Assembly (NCBI GenBank): GCA_905250125.1
Contig: CAJNOL010000334.1
Span: 1 to 64,000, forward strand
Direction: 5' to 3'
DNA length: 64,000 nucleotides
Source of the DNA: Rotaria sordida
Lineage: Eukaryota > Rotifera > Eurotatoria > Philodinida > Philodinidae
Part shown: positions 36,102-56,368 of the stretch, piece by piece
How positions within the stretch are numbered: the first letter of the stretch is position 1
Layout: every line of letters begins with the position of its first letter
Made by a program: the position numbers and the translations under genes
The notes under the pieces: model-generated
Told to the model about the DNA's origin: nothing
Databases searched by the model: none
The model's input: the letters and a program-made list of their open reading frames with translations, nothing else

Positions 36102-36536
36102 TTAATAAACTTGTTCATTTTGTCGTATATGTTCAAAAAGACCTTGTTCAATTTCACCTAATAACATTTCATTATCAGAATCGTTGGGTAGATTAAGACT
36201 AACAAATACTTGTTTTTGTCCACCCAAACGACGTGCAACTTTTTTACTTAATGATAATGATTGTTCATAAAAATCTGTACCAAAAAGTGTTGTACCAAGA
36301 AATTCATTCGATGATGATGATGATGACAATTTAGGCATTGTCATTGCTAAATTTGATATATCACAGGATGTTGTTCCAATCCAGATAAAAAGGCATCGAT
36401 CTGGATAACGAATAATTTGATAGAGAATTGATTGATCTGCAATACGACGTGAAAATTCAGTTATTTTAATTCCATTTGTTATTGTTGGTTGATCAATAGT
36501 AGAAGATGAATTATTAACTAGTTCAGAATTGTTCAT
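36102..36536 (-). CDS. PSMG4: Proteasome assembly chaperone 4
   Basis: Single-exon gene of 144 aa (human 123). PSMG4 pairs with PSMG3 and helps assemble the proteasome alpha ring. Diagnostic strings in family order are ITEFSRRIADQSILYQIIRY, CLFIWIG, ISNLAMTMPK, GTTLFGT, SLSKKVARRLGGQKQVFVSL and NLPNDSDNEMLLGEIEQGL, which parallel the human LFLWVGA, RNLAVAM, TSLLGD, RLARKTNKQVFVSYNL and LLVENRI. The protein is soluble with no signal peptide. It begins with a Ser/Asn-rich leader not seen in vertebrates, and a Ser run (KLSSSSSSN) sits in a loop. No intron is needed, which is unusual among its intron-rich neighbours. Confidence 0.9.
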   Translation of the reverse strand: MNNSELVNNSSSTIDQPTITNGIKITEFSRRIADQSILYQIIRYPDRCLFIWIGTTSCDISNLAMTMPKLSSSSSSNEFLGTTLFGTDFYEQSLSLSKKVARRLGGQKQVFVSLNLPNDSDNEMLLGEIEQGLFEHIRQNEQVY

Positions 36537-36889
36537 TGTTGATGAATTTTTTTTTTAATCTAGAAATAAGATAAGTCAATTACAAACTAATCAACTTATA
36601 TAAAACGATTAAATTCTTTTGCTTAACTGTTCATTCTATTGTTATTTTTCAAGCTAAGACTTCTGACAAAATTTATACGGTATATTAACGATTCAGTCCG
36701 AGATCTAAATCAAGACCAATTGATTCTACTCTCCGTAATTGAACACGTTCTGCATTAGGGATACAATGGTATATCGATCTAGACATGCATGTATAGAATT
36801 AACGATGAAGATGGTGAACCAAGGGGCAACAAACTGACTTCTATGTTAGAAATCATTATAACGTGTTAAGAATACGAATAACGGCTGGA

Positions 36890-37130
36890 AATGGTTAAAG
36901 AGTTTCGAAAATCATCAGAAACCAATGAAAATCTTGGTAAATCACAAAAAATCTCGATTAATAAGATTAAAAGTAAACTCCTGATTTCTAATGATTTTCC
37001 ATCGTTTCCAATACTCCCAGTGGATGCCCGTGATTTCGCGTGGTTTTCCTTCATTTCTAAATATTTCCGATGATTTCTATTGATCCGTAATGAGCAAATA
37101 AAAGCTGATTTCTGGTGATTTCTATCATTG
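36890..37130. repeat. Degenerate TGATTTC-type repeat cluster
   Basis: Many variants of GATTTC, TGATTT and their complement GAAATCA or GAAAATCAT recur over about 240 bases, producing short mirrored open frames on both strands (36866-37054 and 36891-37073). The units are too degenerate to give a clear period. Confidence 0.5.
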
Positions 37131-37998
37131 ACAATCAGTTTATTCTCCTGTGTGGCGAACGCATGATGAAAGTATGATAGTCTTAGATTGACTTCGACTT
37201 TCTCGATCGAGTGAAGATCTACTACATGAAAATAAATGACTTATATAAAATACAACAAAATAGTAAGAACTAAGCCTTTCTCAAACGAGAAATCAAATTC
37301 AAGAATTTCGACAAACTTCATATAGATTCAGATTTGTGAACTCCAAAACCTTTAGTCTATAAAATTCATCTGTTTTCTTGCAACGGCTTCCGAAATCGAA
37401 ATTCATCCAAGATCGTCATCGTTTTATCATGCGTTCATCCTTAGTCTATACGTTTATGTTTAGATCAATGCAAAATTGCACATGAGAGGAATACACCAAT
37501 GTTACTAATAAACGATATCACCAATAGTATGATGTGTTATTGCACAGTGCACTAGAGCTGGACGCGGTTCGAAACCAGTCCGATGGGCTCTACGGTTCAC
37601 CACCACCGTTGCATTCCTATTCTACATTGAGTATTCTTTGTCGTTCGATTCAATTGCAGAATCTTTCTCTCCATTGAGCATTTTCAATACCAAATCAAAT
37701 TGATCTTATTTTTTTTATCTATGACTCATTCACATAACTCTATCTACAAAGAAAAATGTTGATTACCTTTTTTTTTTATTCATAAATATTAAATCTCGTT
37801 CTTTTTCTTTTTTATAAATTTTTATTTATCAAAACATCTTCAAGTTTTTTTTTTTACAAGATAATGAACATGAAATAATTTCAATCCGATATATATATTT
37901 CAAATAATATTCTATGACTAGCGTCGGATTTTATTATGTTGTCTTTAGTTCTTTTCGTATTTGTTTGCATAAAGCTTGTAAAAACTGTTCTGTTTACA

Positions 37999-38022
37999 AA
38001 CACACACACACACACACACACA
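37999..38022. repeat. CA microsatellite
   Basis: About twelve CA units, between PSMG4 and ARHGAP39. Confidence 0.9.
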
Positions 38023-38201
38023 AGTTCCTGAGCACAAGATAGAGAAACAACAAAAAAAAAGAAGTGAATGCGTGTACATATGTGCGAGATTCCAGCGACA
38101 AAAAGTCTTTAAATGCTAGACTGGTCAATTGCAGACGAATATATAAACACAAATGTAAAAGAAAGAAACAAAAAGAGATCAGGAAGAAGAACATGAGCAT
38201 T

Positions 38202-38223
38202 TATATATATATATATATATATA
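38202..38223. repeat. AT microsatellite
   Basis: About ten to eleven TA units, in the likely 3' UTR of ARHGAP39. Confidence 0.9.
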
Positions 38224-38293
38224 GATGATTCCAAAACACAAACAAACAGAATTTGCCTAGGACAGAAAACAAAAATGAAAAAAAAACCAAAAG

Positions 38294-47339
<9,046 letters not shown>

Positions 47340-48845
47340 ATTTGTTTTTTATTTTTCTTCAAAGATTTATAAATAACACCTTCATAAGAATAGTAATATT
47401 AGTAAATAGACATACACATACACAAATCGTCGCATGATTTATCGACGAGTTGATATTTTAGTTGTATGTAAATATCTATATACAAACAGATTGTTGACGA
47501 TCATATATATTGTACAAAAAAGAAAAAGAAAAGAACCTTGTCATTCATTTTTTTTTTTCAATATGAACCCCGAAAAAAAAATGAATATGAGTAAAGAACG
47601 TTTTTATGATGACGCCCGTCGAGAAATTAACAAACACGAGAGAGAGAGACAGAGCGAATATAAACGTAAGAAGCATCGACATACGTGTACACTTCAGGGA
47701 AAGCTATTAGTGTAATCATGACTGATGAGAAGTGAAAACAGGGTCGATCTTTTTTTTTTCGAATATTTAATTGCTATTGAAAAAAAAAATGGTTTCATTA
47801 TCGATTAGAAACAAAAAGAAAAGGTGTCAATGAGATATGTTGAATAGAAAGAAAATAATTGGTAAGATATTTCGATAATCATCAGTATTGTTGCTTGACT
47901 CTAAATAATAACATAACAAATGCCTGCTTTCTATCATCGATCGATCTGTTCAACCAAATGAGTATAATGATAATTCTCATCTCAAAAAAAAAAAGGAGGA
48001 ATTTTCTTTCTCTTTCGGTCATAGGCATCGACTAAGGAAAAGAACGTTTGCGATCGTAACTACTCAATCGTCACGATCTTCCAGTACATATATGTATGCT
48101 TGTCTGACTATATAGGCGGCAGAATGAGGAAATAGCTTATAAGAGGTGACCAAAGAGAAAGGAAGAAAAGAATGTGGGAGAGGTCATCCAACATCGCTTA
48201 CTTATCGGACATGCGATTACGTTGGTCAATCCTCCTATGTAATCGATTGACCGACTTGTCTTTCTTATATTCCTCATAAAAACAATAAACGAATGAAAGG
48301 AAATATTAAACAACAACAACAACAGCATTCACAGAAATAAATGGGAACCAGATTTTTTTTTTGTTTTCTTCTATCTTCAAATAAATTATATGGAAGATAT
48401 AGAATCTACACTTACGTTATTAATCGACATTTGATTGACTTTTTTTTCTTTTTGAAAAATAATTTTTCTGTATTTAGAATTTATAATTAAAATCAAACAT
48501 AAAGGATTTATTCTACAAACTAGAATTAACTCTAAAGACACTGAAATAAACATAATTTAAGAAAAAAGACGAGATCTATAATCATATTGTACAAACAGAA
48601 AACACGCAAACTATAGAAAGGGGTAAAACAAATGTATATCAAGAGAACAACAAAAAAAAAATAAAATAAAGAAAGACCAACCATTCTACTAACGGAATGG
48701 AGACTTACTATTCACCAATAATAATTAATATAGAATATTGGTGGCGCTAGATGACATTTTTTTACTTGAAAGAAGGAAGAAAAAGAAAGGATAGTAAATA
48801 ATTTTGTTTTTACTTAGCTATTTTTGATAACAAAAAAGAAAAAAG
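47340..48845. other. Divergent intergenic region, ARHGAP39 and Neuralized
   Basis: About 1.5 kb between two gene starts, presumably with both promoters. It is AT-rich with poly-T/A runs. Open frames such as 47434-47715 and 48137-48328 are Lys/Phe-biased and match no domain I recognise. No further gene is supported. Confidence 0.55.
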
Positions 48846-51737
48846 ATGCCTAAACCATCACGTCGTGTAATAGATAAGCCAGAACTATTGACATTCAATG
48901 AACTTCATGGAAAAGGAATAACACTTTCAAATAATAATCGACAAGCAACACGTTCATCAGGTTTTGGTGATGCAATTGTTTTTAGTTCACGTACTATACG
49001 TACATTTGAAAAAGTTTTTTTAAAACATCGTCAAAAACAAGTTGATTGGATTGGAAGTCTACGTGTTGGATTTTGTATGCATGATCCTAAAACACAATTT
49101 ACTCAAGAAACATTACCAAGTTTAGCTTTTAAACATTTAACAGGTTTATTAATATGAAAAATAAATTTTGAAAATTCTTCATTTTATTTTCGTTTTTTTT
49201 TCTGGATTTAGATAAAGGTGGATATTGGTTACGAGCTTGTCCAGATGAACTTTTACGAACTTCACCAATTATTTATGTATATTATTCTTATGGTAAGAAG
49301 AAGAGCGTTTATTAAAAAAAAAAATTTGAATAAGAGTTTGTTTTCAATCTTAGTCCGCTGTCGAAAGCTTTAGAAAGAATTTTAATAGTGATTTGACGTA
49401 GAGAAAATTGTTTTCAACACGAATCTAAGGATAAAAACATCATTATTATCAGATTTCCTCAGATAAGGTTTTCAGGAAATTGAAAGACTCATTTTTAAGC
49501 ATCCAGAAAGCATATGTATAATTTTGTTTGTGTTACATAGAATGACAGAGAAAACGATTCGGGTAGAAAATGAGACGTCTTCGACTTTTCTACGATGTTT
49601 TTGAAATAAGATACGGCAATTTGATTGAAGGTTAACAAATGGTTCTCCTATAGGAAATAATAATAACATAACTTAAGAGGTTTCTATACTATTGTTGTAT
49701 CTCAACCAAAAAATGTCACAGAGAACTCGGACATATCTCATTTGGGTAGAAAATTGTTTGCTCTATCATTCTATCCAATTGAAATAAAATTCTATTTACG
49801 CATTATGAATGTTGAAAAAGTAGAGTTTTGGTTTTCTGGAGATTCAATTTTTGGGAATTTGATAATAAATATTATTCAGTTATATTCTTGTTCGAAACAA
49901 TTTTCTCTATTCGAATTACTATTTAAAATTGGTTTTAGAACTTCAGACAGCGAAAAAAATTGAAAACAAGTGCCAAGCTATTATTGTTGATATTATATCG
50001 TTATAACTTAAAATTGTCTTTTGAAAATCGAAAACTAATAAAGTTAAGTTTTAATTTAATAGTATTGTAAAGATCAAAATTTGATAGAAATAAACATGTA
50101 CGGAAAATGAGAGTCATGTTTTCAGTTATATAGCACAATCTCATATAGATATATTGTCATACTTCTGATCTGTAGATTCTATTTTCGAATATATGGTTTT
50201 AATTTAGACTTTTAATTTATAACAAAAGTGAAATTATACATTTTCAATTTGAAGTCTTTAAAAGATGATCAAAAATTCCCTGTATATACTAATGGCCAAA
50301 GGTCTTGATAATGTTTAAGAATGCGATGAAGCTAAAATTTGATAGATACGTGTCAATGAAGTATCAAAAATTTTCGTAGATACAATGCAAAAAGTTTGAA
50401 GGACTAACAACCTCACGCTCCTTACTCGTCGAGATTCATGATAAGAGTTGTGAGATCGTTTAAAAACATTGAAATTATTTTCTACGGATTATATGAACTT
50501 ATAATTTAGTAAAGAACTACGACAGTAATCTTTTTATTGTTTGTTTCTATCTAGTAGACTCTTTTTTTTAATGAAATAAACTCATACAAATAATATAATA
50601 GCTTCAATACTGTACACACGATCACTATTATTATTGTATTTCTAATCGAAATTTTTTTTTTAAATATATTTTTAAGAATTTCTTTTTGTTAGTAATTGAA
50701 AGACTAAAATAAATAAACAATAAAATAAAAATACATTATTTTTTTTTTTAGATGGTCAAATCTATGTTGGAGGATATGGCCAAACAAATCCAGCTCAAGC
50801 AGTATTAACTATGAATGAACATTTTGGTCCATATTATTTATTTTGTGAAGTATACGGTAAAACAGATCAAATTGAAATAATTGATGAAACAACATTACCG
50901 GATCAAACATTAGTTAATGATAGTTATTCAATATCAATTCATGGTAATGTTATTGATTTAGTTAATAAAAAATTAAATGATAATAATAATCTTTCTCAAC
51001 TTCAACATTTTAATTATTTATATTCATCAAATATTCAACATACATTAACATTTCTTCCAACAACAAAACATAATATTATTTTAACAAATAATAATCGTAT
51101 TGTATGTGTTAATAATCTTAAAACAAAATCAAGTTATGCATTTATAAATACACCTATGAAAGTTAATGATATTTTAATATGTAAAGTAATGGATTGTGAT
51201 ACAAATACATCAGCAATATTTTTATTTGGTTTAACAACATGTGATCCAACATCATTACAAAATCAAAATTTACCTGAAGATACTACAACATTTATAGAAC
51301 AATATTCATCATCAAGATGGTTTGTTGATATTGATATAAATGCAAATATATCAATGTATGATGAACTTGCATTTTGGTTTGATTCAAATGGTTATATAAA
51401 TCTTTCAATTAATAATCGTTCACCTATACAACTTAAAAATCAATTATCATCATCTGATATAACAAATTTAATTTTATATCCATTTTTTGATTTATATGGA
51501 CAAATAACTTCACTTTGTTTATATAATTTATGTTCACAAACAAAATTAAATTTAAATAAAAAATCGAATGCTCGAGAATTATGTTTAATTTGTTTTGAAA
51601 ATTTAGCCGATACACAATTATTACCTTGTCTATGTACATTATGTAATCAATGTGCTAGTATAATTAAACGACCAAGTTTACTTTCAGATTGTCCATTTGA
51701 TAGAAAACATATAACACAAATTCGACCATTACCATAA
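48846..51737 (+). CDS. NEURL1: Neuralized-like E3 ubiquitin ligase (NHR-NHR-RING)
   Basis: Three exons: 48846-49143, 49212-49292, 50752-51737. They sum to 1365 bases, 454 aa. Neuralized ubiquitinates Delta-type Notch ligands at the plasma membrane and promotes their endocytosis. NHR 1 occupies about residues 14-165 (FNELHGKGITLSNNNRQATR, VGFCMHDP, DKGGYWLRACPDE, IYVYYSYDGQIYVGGYG). NHR 2, about residues 210-380, is more diverged (LIC..MDC, IFLFGLTTCDP, ELAFWFDSNGYINLSINN, LYPFFDLYGQ). The C-terminal RING starts CLICFENLADTQLLPCLCTL and continues CNQCA, ending DCPFDR. Compared with the usual CxxC...CGHxCxC..C...CPxC pattern, the His is not evident and the last Cys is Asp. The order matches Neuralized exactly. 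Intron 2 (1.46 kb) contains inverted repeat F. Confidence 0.88.
49352..49962. repeat. Foldback-like inverted repeat F
   Basis: The left sequence CGCTGTCGAAAGCTTTAGAA followed by TAGAGAAAATTGTTTTCAACACGAAT pairs with the right-hand sequence ATTCTTGTTCGAAACAATTTTCTCTA and TTCTAGAACTTCAGACAGCG-like complement. It lies in Neuralized intron 2. The inner arms are more diverged, so this looks older than copies B and D. Confidence 0.65.
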
Positions 51738-52144
51738 GATGATTCTGTTATCAAAAAATTAGACAAATTTGAGAAAATAGAAAACTATTACTGATTGATT
51801 ATTTTAATTGTTTTTATTACTTTCTTTCTTCTGTTTTACTTCTTATTTTTTGTTCTGTTGTCAGATTTCATTTATGTTTTTTAAATGAAAAATGAACTTC
51901 TGTGATGAATTACAAGACAGTATAAATATTTTTTCTCTCTCACAAAACAAAAACAAAAAAAAAAAAATTTACAATACCTTCTTTTTTCTTTTTAATGAAA
52001 ATTATCCATATACTAAACAAACATGAAAATTTGTAATAAACTGGGATGAATATTAATGTATTTTTGTTTAGTCTTCATCTTCAAGAAATATTTTACGAGT
52101 GAACTATTTCAAATATTTCCTTTAGGTTACAATGATTTTCTATT

Positions 52145-53112
52145 TGTAGATACTACATAATGTTCTAATAAAAATTGGGTTCCTATTGAGGTTTGACTAA
52201 ATCTTTGAATTTTGATCTGAAATATTGTGCATATAGACAACTCAACTAGACTAGCTTCTATTAAAAAATTCAGAAGTTTTGAATAATGTCTCTTCGAGAT
52301 ATAAGAATTTCAAGATATGCAGAATGGTCCAAAAGTAATCCGACAGTCTTTGATTGAGAATAATTTTTTGATAGGAATAAGATAGAGAGCTACGGTTCTC
52401 ACTGTTCGAAAGAGAAGACGAAGATACATCGAATCGTATATTTTAGGTTTTTCTAAGATAATTTTTTAATCAATTTTCTAAAAAAATTGTCGGAAAAAAT
52501 GGTTTCTTATAAAATAAGAAAAACGCAAAAAAGTGATTTTTTCACAGAAATGAATAGACAAATCGATTCAGAATTTCGAGTAGAATACCTCTAACTTCTG
52601 AAAGAGTAACTCTCAAAGTCTGAACTTTGCATAGTTTTGTAAATTTTCGACTAGCGGTTCGAATGCACAACTGATGATAAAAAATTCAGTGTAATCACAT
52701 TATGAAGTACGTTGGTTTTCAAAAACGTCGGTTTAAGTCCTTGAAAAAACTAGGTCAAATTTTCTTATATTATACAATTCGACGCATCTTCATTTCCTCT
52801 TTCGAACGATGAAAACCATAGCTTTCTATCTTGTTCCTATCAAAAGATATTCGCAATCAAAGATTGTCGAGTTACTTTTGAACTATACTGTATATCTTGA
52901 AAGCTTCATATCTCGAAGAAACTGTTCAAAACTTATGAACTTTTTTCTATAAAAGGTAGCCTTGTTGAGTTGTCTATATACATAAAGTTTCAGATCAAAA
53001 TTCGAAAATTCGATTTTTCTGAAAACCTGGGGCCTCTAAAAAAATTCGATAGCTTAGTCAAATCTCAATAGGAATCCAGTTCTTATTAGAACACTATGTA
53101 GTATCTATGGGC
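52145..53112. repeat. Foldback-like inverted repeat G, about 0.97 kb
   Basis: Arms of about 300-400 bases. GTAGATACTACATAATGTTC at the left pairs with GAACACTATGTAGTATCTA at the right. TCCAAAAGTAATCCGACAG pairs with a complement near GTCGAGTTACTTTTGAAC, and GAAAGAGAAGACGAAGAT pairs with ATCTTCATTTCCTCTTTC. The centre is near 52630. This is the only long inverted repeat found outside an intron. Confidence 0.82.
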
Positions 53113-54422
53113 AAAAGATCATTGAACTCAGAAGAGAACACTTGAAGAGGTTCTCTCGTTGGTTATTAATTAAGTAGACACTATAATTTTTCAGCTAATT
53201 AAATGAATCAATATCGTCCCGAGACTTTGAAGATTAAAAATAAAATATGATCTATGTTATATAACTGGCTTAATAGGCATGCTAATACGTATTTAATTCG
53301 TTCGTGACAGAAAGAAATAATCAACAAGACTTTAATCCTTCATTAATAATAGAGGGAATGTGCATGTGATTCGTGACATTCAATCTTTACTATCTATCAT
53401 GAATAAACTTCGATCTTTATCTTTGTACTCTTAGAATGGTATTAATATCTGTGATTATAACAACAGTTCGAAGAATTATTAATTGTTTAATATTTTGGAA
53501 TTTGATGAGATATATTACAATTCTTCTAAGAATGAAGTACTGATAATTGTGATAGAGATTATATTTATGTTTGATATGAAGGTTACGAAATGCAAATTAT
53601 ATTTCTTACGTTGACAAGTGCTAAAAGTCATATTAAATATGTAAAGATTGTGGATGTTATCTAGGTCGAGACATCCCTGAATTTGACAATCACTTGTCAT
53701 CATGTTTATCTTTTCATCAGAGATGAAGGCATTGTTGAAAGCATATACATTCGAACAATATAACTTCTGTTGGTAGTCAAAATAAATTGCATTCCATTAT
53801 CTTAGAACCGACTTATATCAAGAAGAAAAGAAAATAATCACAGTAATAGTAATATTCAGTAGTCAACACGTTGTACTCATATAGTAATATATATATATAT
53901 ATAAAGACAATTGTAGTACGCATACAACAGTACAGGTACATTGAAAGAATAAAATTAATAAAATAAATATGTCAAATAATAATCTGTGTCCATTAGCAAC
54001 TATTATTTATAGTATGAACATAATAAACATGTCGAGTTTAGTGTCTTTTAACTCAACTAGGTACTCGACAACTCGAAATCTAAGTCTAGGTACGAACTTG
54101 TTAGGTCGTTTTGGGGTGTCGAATATGAAAAAAATTGCTGAGTCGAGTCTGTCTATGATTTCATGCCCCAAAACTCAACACATCACTACGTACAATCAAA
54201 TAATTGATCATTATCTTAAATGTTTTACACTGATTGTTTTTAATTATGGTTATAGACATGGAAAAAACTATTTGATCATGTCTTTATAAAAGGTCATACT
54301 TGAAAATAATTGATATAAATAAAAAGAGAGATTTTGTTTTCGATCTTTATGATGAGTTGTATAAAGAGCTGTCTTTAATACATGAGAAATACAATTTATT
54401 CGAAAGACAATAAGATATTGTC

Positions 54423-54665
54423 ATGAAGATAAAAGTTTTCATGTATATACATGTATCCATAATTATCATGTTTAATACAGTGTTGTCAGATCTAGATACG
54501 AAAAGTTATACCCATGCAGAACTCCAGTCGAGTTACAATGATTCGCCAGTGTTATCACTCTCTTTAATCCATTACTGTGTAAGGCAAGCGAAATCATACA
54601 TCGACGATCAATGTGACGGATTCTGCTCGAGAATTTCGACTCCTTTTTTGATCATTCTTTCGTGA
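54423..54665 (+). CDS. Doubtful small secreted Cys-containing protein
   Basis: An open frame of 80 codons begins with a hydrophobic leader (MKIKVFMYIHVSIIIMFNTV, then LSD) that resembles a signal peptide. Its second half has three Cys in YCVRQAKSYIDDQCDGFCSR. The C-x-G-x-C spacing is seen in cystine-knot signalling peptides such as bursicon and norrin, but only three Cys are present. The frame could splice at GTGATT (54664) to an acceptor at about 54760, adding a further Cys before a stop. No family assignment is justified. It may be chance coding in AT-rich DNA; the leader is the only positive sign. Confidence 0.2.
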   Translation: MKIKVFMYIHVSIIIMFNTVLSDLDTKSYTHAELQSSYNDSPVLSLSLIHYCVRQAKSYIDDQCDGFCSRISTPFLIILS

Positions 54666-55333
54666 TTAACATCCAGTTTTACAATATCTAATAACTTAAC
54701 TAATTCATTTTATTGGATACATTTATCTATATTAGTTCAATATTCATCTCTATTTAGATTTGTGATCTCATCTTCTTCCTCATTTGAAACTACAGCAAAA
54801 TCTCTCTTTAACGAAAACCGTCGGGATTTTTTGCAAAAGTGTTCATTGTTGAGAGGCATTCGTCTATGAAGGATGCCAAATATCTTATTATGAAATGAAA
54901 AAAACAGTTTCAGAATATAAGTTTCTTTACTAGTTTTGACGTAATCAGGGATCATTGTCTATATTGTTCATCTTTCTTCATTTGATTACTAACGAATAAA
55001 GAAAAACTTTGCTTAATTTCACAACGTCCTGTATTATTCTATTTGTGTTCGATATATGTAAATTCGATGCACGTTACTATACAATATGTCCGAATATATA
55101 CTCATCCGATTTTATTATGTCAAAACTTTTGAATTTTCGTTTAATACTTTGATTTAGATATTCTTTTTTTTTCAGCTGATTCATATTGTGATTTACGTTT
55201 ACTAGTGTTGTTATCATTATTTAATTGAAGTTTTTAATTTAATGTAAGATGGTGTTATGATGCCATTGTTTTTCCTGATATATATACACATTTATAACAA
55301 ATATTGATAGCAGCTTTAATGTATTAGGAAGAA

Positions 55334-55690
55334 ATGATGAAAAGAATACGGAGACAAAAAATGCACATGTGTTCATTAAAGAAAAATTCAAATGGCAATC
55401 GGGAGTGTAAAAGCAATGTTCCACCTTGGAGTAAGGAGATATTCACCTATGGAAGACACATTTTCAGCAAAAATCGCTTCATAGAACCGAGGCCTTGTTC
55501 GAAATGGAAGATGTTCACTAATAAAGATTTCATTATAATATTGTTTCTCACTTTATACCAAAATACACATCATCATAGATCAAATCAACTTTGTTCAATC
55601 TGTAACCAAGATGATAAAATATCCTCGATTGCTACCGATGGCGAACAAATTGTATCATTAACTAATCATTTGAAAGAATCATTCTATTGA
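55334..55690 (+). CDS. Unrecognised open frame, 118 aa
   Basis: The frame runs from MMKRIRRQKMHM to NHLKESFY, then a stop, on the plus strand 155 bases from the converging hydrolase stop. It has a basic start, a hydrophobic stretch (FIIILFLTLY) and scattered Cys, including CSICNQDD. An acceptor-like TTAG precedes it at 55325-55328, so it could be a 3' exon of an unidentified gene. It is longer than most random frames in this AT-rich sequence but has no homology I recognise. Confidence 0.2.
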   Translation: MMKRIRRQKMHMCSLKKNSNGNRECKSNVPPWSKEIFTYGRHIFSKNRFIEPRPCSKWKMFTNKDFIIILFLTLYQNTHHHRSNQLCSICNQDDKISSIATDGEQIVSLTNHLKESFY

Positions 55691-55844
55691 TATCATTCAA
55701 TTTTGTCTGTCGATTCAAATGCCTAATACTTCCACATTTATTAATAAAAAGTGATGGAAAATCTATTTTATTATTTTTTTTCTTTTGTTTTGATCTTGTA
55801 AACAATTATACTTAATAACAAAACAAGTAACAATATAACCTAAC

Positions 55845-56335
55845 TTATGCAAGTCCTTTTTGTTCTCGCCATTGACTTATTGAATCTTTAATTAATGATT
55901 CTAATAGATCTGGTTTATTAAAGATAAAATATTTATCATTAGAATCAATAAACCGATGTTGAATACGATTATGAAATAGTTGTATACGTAGATATTCTTG
56001 TGATTCATCCCATATCTTTAATATACAAAAAAATAACAATTAAAATAAAGAATTTAAAAGAAAAATACTTTATTTAAATCTTTTGATAGATTTTTATCAT
56101 ATTGACGACGATTAACAATTGTTACAGATACATTTGAAGGAAAAGCTTTCATTCGCCATGCTAATCTATAAAAATATTCTTGTATTTTTTCTTTCATGTT
56201 TATCTTAACTTTAGTTAAATTATTATCTATTACTTCATTTGTGAAAATGTTTCATTCATATAAAAATGTTCTCGAATAGCTGAACTAATATGAGCGGCAT
56301 TGCAAAGTAAATGTTTCTAAAATAAAAAATTGCAA

Positions 56336-56368
<33 letters not shown>

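Larger units (their letters stand above)
36537..38293. other. Intergenic region between PSMG4 and ARHGAP39
   Basis: About 1.76 kb. A degenerate repeated TGATTTC/GAAATCA pattern occupies roughly 36890-37130. CA and AT microsatellites lie at 37999-38022 and 38202-38223 near the ARHGAP39 3' end. A T-loop-like GGTTCGAAACC at 37568 is not part of a complete tRNA. No gene was seen. Confidence 0.6.
51738..55844. other. Convergent intergenic region, Neuralized to hydrolase
   Basis: About 4.1 kb, the longest gene-poor stretch. It holds inverted repeat G (52145-53112), an AT run near 53889, and two doubtful coding candidates listed separately (54423-54665 and 55334-55690). The open frames at 53515-53703 and 53969-54289 have no homology I recognise. 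Confidence 0.55.

Noticed and set aside
37555..37600. T-loop-like GGTTCGAAACC suggesting a tRNA gene
   Set aside because: No matching D-arm, anticodon stem or acceptor stem could be built on either strand around it.
53969..54289. 106-codon plus-strand frame starting MSNNNLCPLATI
   Set aside because: No signal, domain or splice-linked neighbour; Ser/Asn/Thr/Leu composition typical of chance frames here.
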